Assembly: GCF_027887165.1 (NCBI RefSeq) | Contig: NC_077227.1 | Coordinates: 446,896,462-446,960,461 of the forward strand | Length of the DNA stretch: 64,000 nt | Source: Monodelphis domestica | Lineage: Eukaryota; Chordata; Mammalia; Didelphimorphia; Didelphidae | Direction: 5' to 3' | Shown here: one piece after another, positions 60,988 to 64,000 of the stretch | Layout of the letters: each line of letters opens with the position of its first letter | Position numbering within the stretch: the first letter of the stretch is position 1 | Notes under the pieces: generated by a model | Databases searched by the model: none | Seen by the model: the letters and a program-made list of their open reading frames with translations, nothing else | What the model was told of the DNA's origin: nothing | Translations under genes and position numbers: made by a program

Positions 60988-62395
60988 GTATGATTTTTAA
61001 GTGTTATGTACATCTTGTGGAATGTGATGCAGATTTTTTCAAGGACTACATTTCCATATTGTTTTTTACACAAATATGTTTTTAATATATTGATATTTAA
61101 TTCAAAGAAGACTATGATTTTGTACTGGTCTTGGTGCTAAATGTGACTGCAAAATTTTATTAGCATTGCTTAGCTACATTAGAAAACCTGCTACAAAAAA
61201 GAATTACTGTCTTTGGATCCTAACTTATGTGCATATACCTCTGTGTTTAACATATTACATTTATATCTATATTCATCATACACAATTGAAATGGAATAAT
61301 TTTAAATTCCTAAACTATGCATGCATTTTAATGTAGTATTAAATACCAGACTGAGTGTGTTTACAAATGGCTAAAATTTGAGAAGGTGATGTCTAAACCT
61401 GTTTGAGTTTGTTTTCTTAAAAAATTTGAAGAGGAATAATATTTTTCAAACATATGTTAAGCTATGTGCCGGGCACTTGTTAAACTAAAGGAAAGACAGT
61501 TCCTGCCCTCAAGGATATTCCCATCTAAAGTGGAAAGACAACATAGAAAAGAATACTAAAAAAGAGGAGGAAACAGGAAAGGTGGTGATGATATGGAATA
61601 TCAAGGCTGATGAGATCTTGAAAGATGATGAGTTTGGGGCAGCTAAATGACTCAGGGAAGAGAAAGCCAGGCCTGGAGTCAGGAACTTGGGTACAAATCT
61701 GGCCTAGATACTTCCTAACTGTTTGACCCCAGTGAAGTCACTTGACCCCACTGCCTACCTGTTGTTGCTCTTCTGTCTTAGAATTGATATTAAAACAGCA
61801 GGTAAGGGTTTAGAAAAGTAAAGGGAAAAAAAAAAGATGAGGTTTTCAAAATGATGAGCTTTCCAGGGCATGGTAAAGAAGTTACAAAAATCTAAAAGTA
61901 ATACAGCCAGGTGAGAAATGAAATGTCTGAGTTGAGCTCCCTCCTTTAAATTGAGAGTTTGGAATTCATGGCCTCACCGTTCAGTCAGAGTGGCTCTACA
62001 ACGTAAGGATAATACATGGTTTTAGTGGAGGGAACACTAGATTTAAGATCAGAAGACCTGAGTTTAAGTTCTGACTTTGACCCTTTATTAGTATAAGCCT
62101 GAGTAAATGACTTCTCTTCTCTGTGGCCTCAGTTTCCTCATCTTTAAAATAAGGTTTGATTGAATGAATGCTAACCATCTCTTCTAACTCTTAACTTCTT
62201 GTTACTCTCTTTGGAAGTAAGGTGCTTTTTATCTTTAATGGCACCCACAAAATCATAAATTTGTGACATGTTAACCATACAAATATTGACTTTTTAAAAA
62301 TCTACTCTAGAAATAGTCTTTGCTTGATTTTTGCTATTTTTACTTTAATGCACTTCTTAATATTGATGACTTGAAAAGCCTTTCTAATGTTTTAG
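60988..62395 (+). other. CYLD intron with repeats
   Basis: Old repeat head at 61440-61630 ('gccgggcacttgttaaac', 'ctgccctcaaggatattccc'), a plus-strand SINE at 61635-61835 and a MIR-type plus copy at about 62015-62200 ('ggcctcagtttcctcatc'). Confidence 0.65.
61635..61835 (+). mobile_element. Marsupial tRNA-derived SINE, plus strand
   Basis: 'ggggcagctaaatgactcag', 'agccaggcctggagtcagg', 'gggtacaaatctggcctag', tail 'aacagcaggtaagggttta'. Confidence 0.85.
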
Positions 62396-62494
62396 ATAGT
62401 GTGACACAAGAAAGAAGGCCTCCCAAACTTGCATTTATGCCAAGAGGTGGTGGGGATAAAGCTTTATCCAGTCATAGTAAACCAAAGGCTACAG
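62396..62494 (+). CDS. CYLD: CYLD coding exon after the microexon
   Basis: Acceptor GTTTTAG, donor GTATGC. 99 bases; with the incoming G it reads [34 protein letters not shown]. The human counterpart is [20 protein letters not shown]. It starts the unstructured linker between CAP-Gly 2 and CAP-Gly 3 that leads to the TRAF2- and NEMO-binding segments. It ends in phase 1. Codons upstream of the acceptor are open but contain the acceptor TAG in another frame and are not coding. Confidence 0.96.
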
Positions 62495-64000
62495 GTATGC
62501 TTTAATAGAATAAGAGTTTTTGTTAACATGTGATTTTGATGTTAAAGTAACAGAAGTCAGAGTTGAGTTACTTATTTTTAAGTAATACATTTTGACATAT
62601 CTAGTAATGGAAGAAAATTTTATATGGGATTTTTGACTTAAGGTTAGGGCCTTGAATTGGTCACTGGGGGCTTAGTGGTCAGGGATACATCAATTGCTTG
62701 AGCATAATCATCTAGCTTAAGTTTTAAGTTCTATCTGTCAATCAAAATTGACTAATTTTGGGTACCTGTCACTTAAAGCATTGTGAATTCAATTTGCATT
62801 TGGAATTATGAATTCAGTGGCTTTAAAATTGTTATTTATAATTTATATAGTGCTTTTTATGTATATGCAGTATTCACAGATGGTTTATTTTGCATAAGAT
62901 GAAGTATCTTAATAATAATCATATGAACTTTACTTAGCTACCAATAGGACAGATAAAATTCTGGGCCTCCAGAATGTGTGTGCCCTTTTTTCTTTCCCAA
63001 ACACATTTAGCCACTGTCCACAGAAACTCCTTTGTACTGTATTTCTGTTGGGTGTGTATATGTGTTGTGTATTTGTGGGGGTGTCATTAAAAAAATCTCT
63101 CTTTAAGTATTGTAGGTACTTCTTGAGTGGTCAGTTAGCTAATTTTTTTTTTTTAAATCTTGAAAAGTTGCATGAGATTCCTCTGAATAATTTGGGTTGA
63201 GATATCAGTCAAATAATCTTGTTTTAAATCATTTTAGAGGAAGGTATATCGTAAAGGTAGTTGAGGTTTCAAAAATGCCTCAACATAAGTTGGAACTTAT
63301 ATGATTTTGGACCCTTTCTGATATTGACTGATCTGTAACTCAAACAGGATGTGAAATTTTTGTATTCTGAATTAGTTCATTACTTTTTTAAAATCCCCTC
63401 ACTCTCTATGTGTATATGGATATATACATACCTTAGTTTTATTTATATACACACTTAATTGTGTTGGTCTAGTGACAGACTTCTAAAGTACCCACACTGA
63501 AACTACTTTGTACAATTACTTACTGGTTTGTCAAAGAAGGTTAGATTTTTAATAGATCCTAGAAATTTCATCACTTTTAACTCCTCAATAGTATGTTTCG
63601 CAGAAATGGGTGTTAGGCAGGACAGTGCTATGAAGCTTTTTCAGTATTGCTTGTGTAATATTCTACTGCTTTTCCTTCACTGTGTGAAGAAACTAATGAA
63701 TGAGTCTTTTTAACCTGTTATTTCAAAGACTAATTAAAATAAAAAAATAAATGACTGAAATTGTTGAATCATTTTAGTTTTAATGTACCAGTAATGATGA
63801 AAAAGGATGTTTAAAAATTGATAAGCATATGGTTTTATATTAACAAGGAACTGTTTCAAGATAAAATGCCAATCAACCCTATTTTTTCACTCGATATTAG
63901 GAAACACTGATTTTTTTCAGTGAAAATTTTAATGCAAAAACTCTCCAACAACTGTTAAGTAAATAGTTTGATTTCAAAATAATTTGGCCAGGTTTTTTCC
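62495..64000 (+). other. CYLD intron to the right edge
   Basis: AT-rich. No exon, repeat family or RNA gene recognised; the next CYLD exon is outside the window. Confidence 0.6.

Noticed and set aside
62320..62395. Open codons upstream of the CYLD exon at 62396
   Set aside because: CYLD homology starts at SVTQERR, preceded by a good acceptor; the frame set by the previous exon would hit a stop upstream.

Overview
The window looks like nuclear DNA from a marsupial (metatherian). It is AT-rich and packed with L1 LINEs, MIR/CORE-type SINEs, LTR elements and a degenerate RTE-type LINE, and it carries two vertebrate genes in their conserved mammalian order: NOD2 then CYLD, both on the + strand. 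I did not try to assign a species.

Layout. 1-15514 is the 3' end of NOD2. The last three coding exons (11067-11150, 13637-13720, 15442-15514) encode the final leucine-rich repeats and the C-terminus; no earlier NOD2 exon is recognisable, so 1-11066 is read as one long intron. That intron holds a minus-strand LTR element with an open membrane/coiled-coil reading frame running off the left edge (585 to 1) and a minus-strand L1 with an open ORF1 and an internally deleted ORF2 (4010-7990). 15515 to about 17430 is the likely NOD2 3' UTR. 17940-26157 is a nest of transposons: an oldest L1, split by a second L1 with an 18-bp target duplication, itself split by a small LTR retrotransposon (20161-22613), a SINE and a third L1. 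26478-29000 holds an L1 remnant, an unexplained minus-strand ORF with a signal-peptide-like start (28250-27810), and an LTR.

A CpG- and CCAAT-rich promoter at about 30000-30900 starts CYLD. After a non-coding first exon and a 15-kb repeat-rich intron come a probable untranslated exon (46174-46247), the first coding exon (46332-46842), two CAP-Gly exons (48305-48607, 50510-50615), a 9-base microexon (60979-60987) and a further coding exon (62396-62494). The rest of CYLD, including the USP domain, lies to the right. A 5.1-kb antisense L1 (54494-59590) sits in the intron before the microexon.

How the genes relate. NOD2 is a cytosolic muramyl-dipeptide sensor that activates NF-kB through RIPK2 ubiquitination. 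CYLD is a deubiquitinase that removes K63- and M1-linked chains and damps the same pathway. Activator and brake are therefore tandem neighbours.

Most notable observations: a possible 18-codon upstream ORF whose stop overlaps the CYLD start codon (ATGA) across an 84-bp intron; the conserved 9-nt CYLD microexon; a near-perfect 27-bp hairpin just downstream of a CYLD exon; a 41-bp segment inverted between the two LTRs of one element; and the TM plus heptad-repeat ORF at the left edge.
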